The notes under the pieces were generated by a model. The model was not told where the DNA came from, ran no database searches, and saw only the letters and a program-made list of their open reading frames with translations. This document shows positions 29,336-29,398 of a stretch of DNA of 29,398 bases, piece by piece (the first letter of the stretch is position 1; each line of letters begins with the position of its first letter). This DNA comes from Choristocarpus tenellus KU-1152 (Eukaryota; Phaeophyceae). Made by a program: the position numbers and the translations under genes. The stretch covers positions 1 to 29,398 of the forward strand of contig CAXNAD020000109.1 of NCBI GenBank assembly GCA_964200185.2. The letters run 5' to 3'.

Positions 29336-29398
29336 TTCAAGATACAGAACAAAAATAAAAAATGGATTGGACCAATAGAATCTTTTCACGCATCAAGG

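Larger units (their letters stand above)
27198..29398 (+). other. 3' region: probable DIS3 intron, no assignable exon
   Basis: The donor at 27198 opens a presumed intron that reaches the window end. No RNB or S1 segment is recognised. It holds copy 2 of the palindromic repeat (27362-27411), a frame at 28453-28680 after a T-rich ttttag whose phase does not fit, overlapping open frames on both strands at 28787-29168, and a G-run near 29312. Confidence 0.5.

Noticed and set aside
1-29398. CRISPR array, bacterial operon or phage system
   Set aside because: Tandem repeats here are contiguous without unique spacers of constant length, and the split gene with GT-AG introns is eukaryotic.

Overview
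The window is nuclear DNA of a eukaryote, most likely a unicellular alga or other protist. It contains one split gene with GT-AG introns, decayed transposable elements, many simple repeats, and short arrays of the telomere-type hexamer TTAGGG/CCCTAA. I see no rRNA, tRNA, CRISPR or prokaryotic operon structure. The species cannot be named from the sequence. TTAGGG implies a TTAGGG-type telomere, and the consistent GT-AG boundaries argue against the unusual splice sites common in dinoflagellates.

The only host gene I can support is a plus-strand DIS3/RRP44 homologue, the catalytic RNase of the RNA exosome. It runs from about 5.4 kb to at least 27.2 kb and continues past the window. The recognisable pieces follow the family's domain order: N-terminal VR-x-x-YLR motif, PIN domain (exons near 5757 and 7741), first cold-shock domain (16937-17197 and 17559-17736), second cold-shock domain (18531-18748 and 19406-19504), linker (21722-21826) and RNB catalytic domain (25253-25552 and 26965-27197). 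From 7741 onward every exon joins the next in phase without a stop. The junction between the two PIN exons is not resolved. The rest of the RNB domain and the S1 domain lie beyond 27.2 kb or outside the window.

Layout: 1-1.07 kb nothing recognised except a hairpin; 1.07-1.87 kb a broken reverse-transcriptase relic; 1.87-5.1 kb nothing recognised apart from a short palindromic repeat; 5.1-5.3 kb an OTU-protease-like fragment; 5.44-8.26 kb the DIS3 N-terminus and PIN domain; 8.26-16.94 kb an apparent 8.7-kb intron with a plus-strand Ty1/copia relic (9.98-11.84 kb), a minus-strand hAT-like relic (12.0-12.5 kb) and unidentified minus-strand open frames; 16.94-27.2 kb the cold-shock and RNB exons, separated by introns of 0.36-3.4 kb rich in minisatellites and TTAGGG arrays; 27.2-29.4 kb no coding sequence I can assign.

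The most interesting signals are at the introns. Three introns (17198-17558, 21827-25252, 25553-26964) carry 7-9 bp direct repeats spanning both splice junctions, like target-site duplications. Two introns begin with a TTAGGG array within about 10 nt of the 5' splice site. One 3' splice site lies at the very end of a minisatellite. Together these suggest, but do not prove, introns gained or enlarged by insertion or break repair involving telomeric and tandem repeats.
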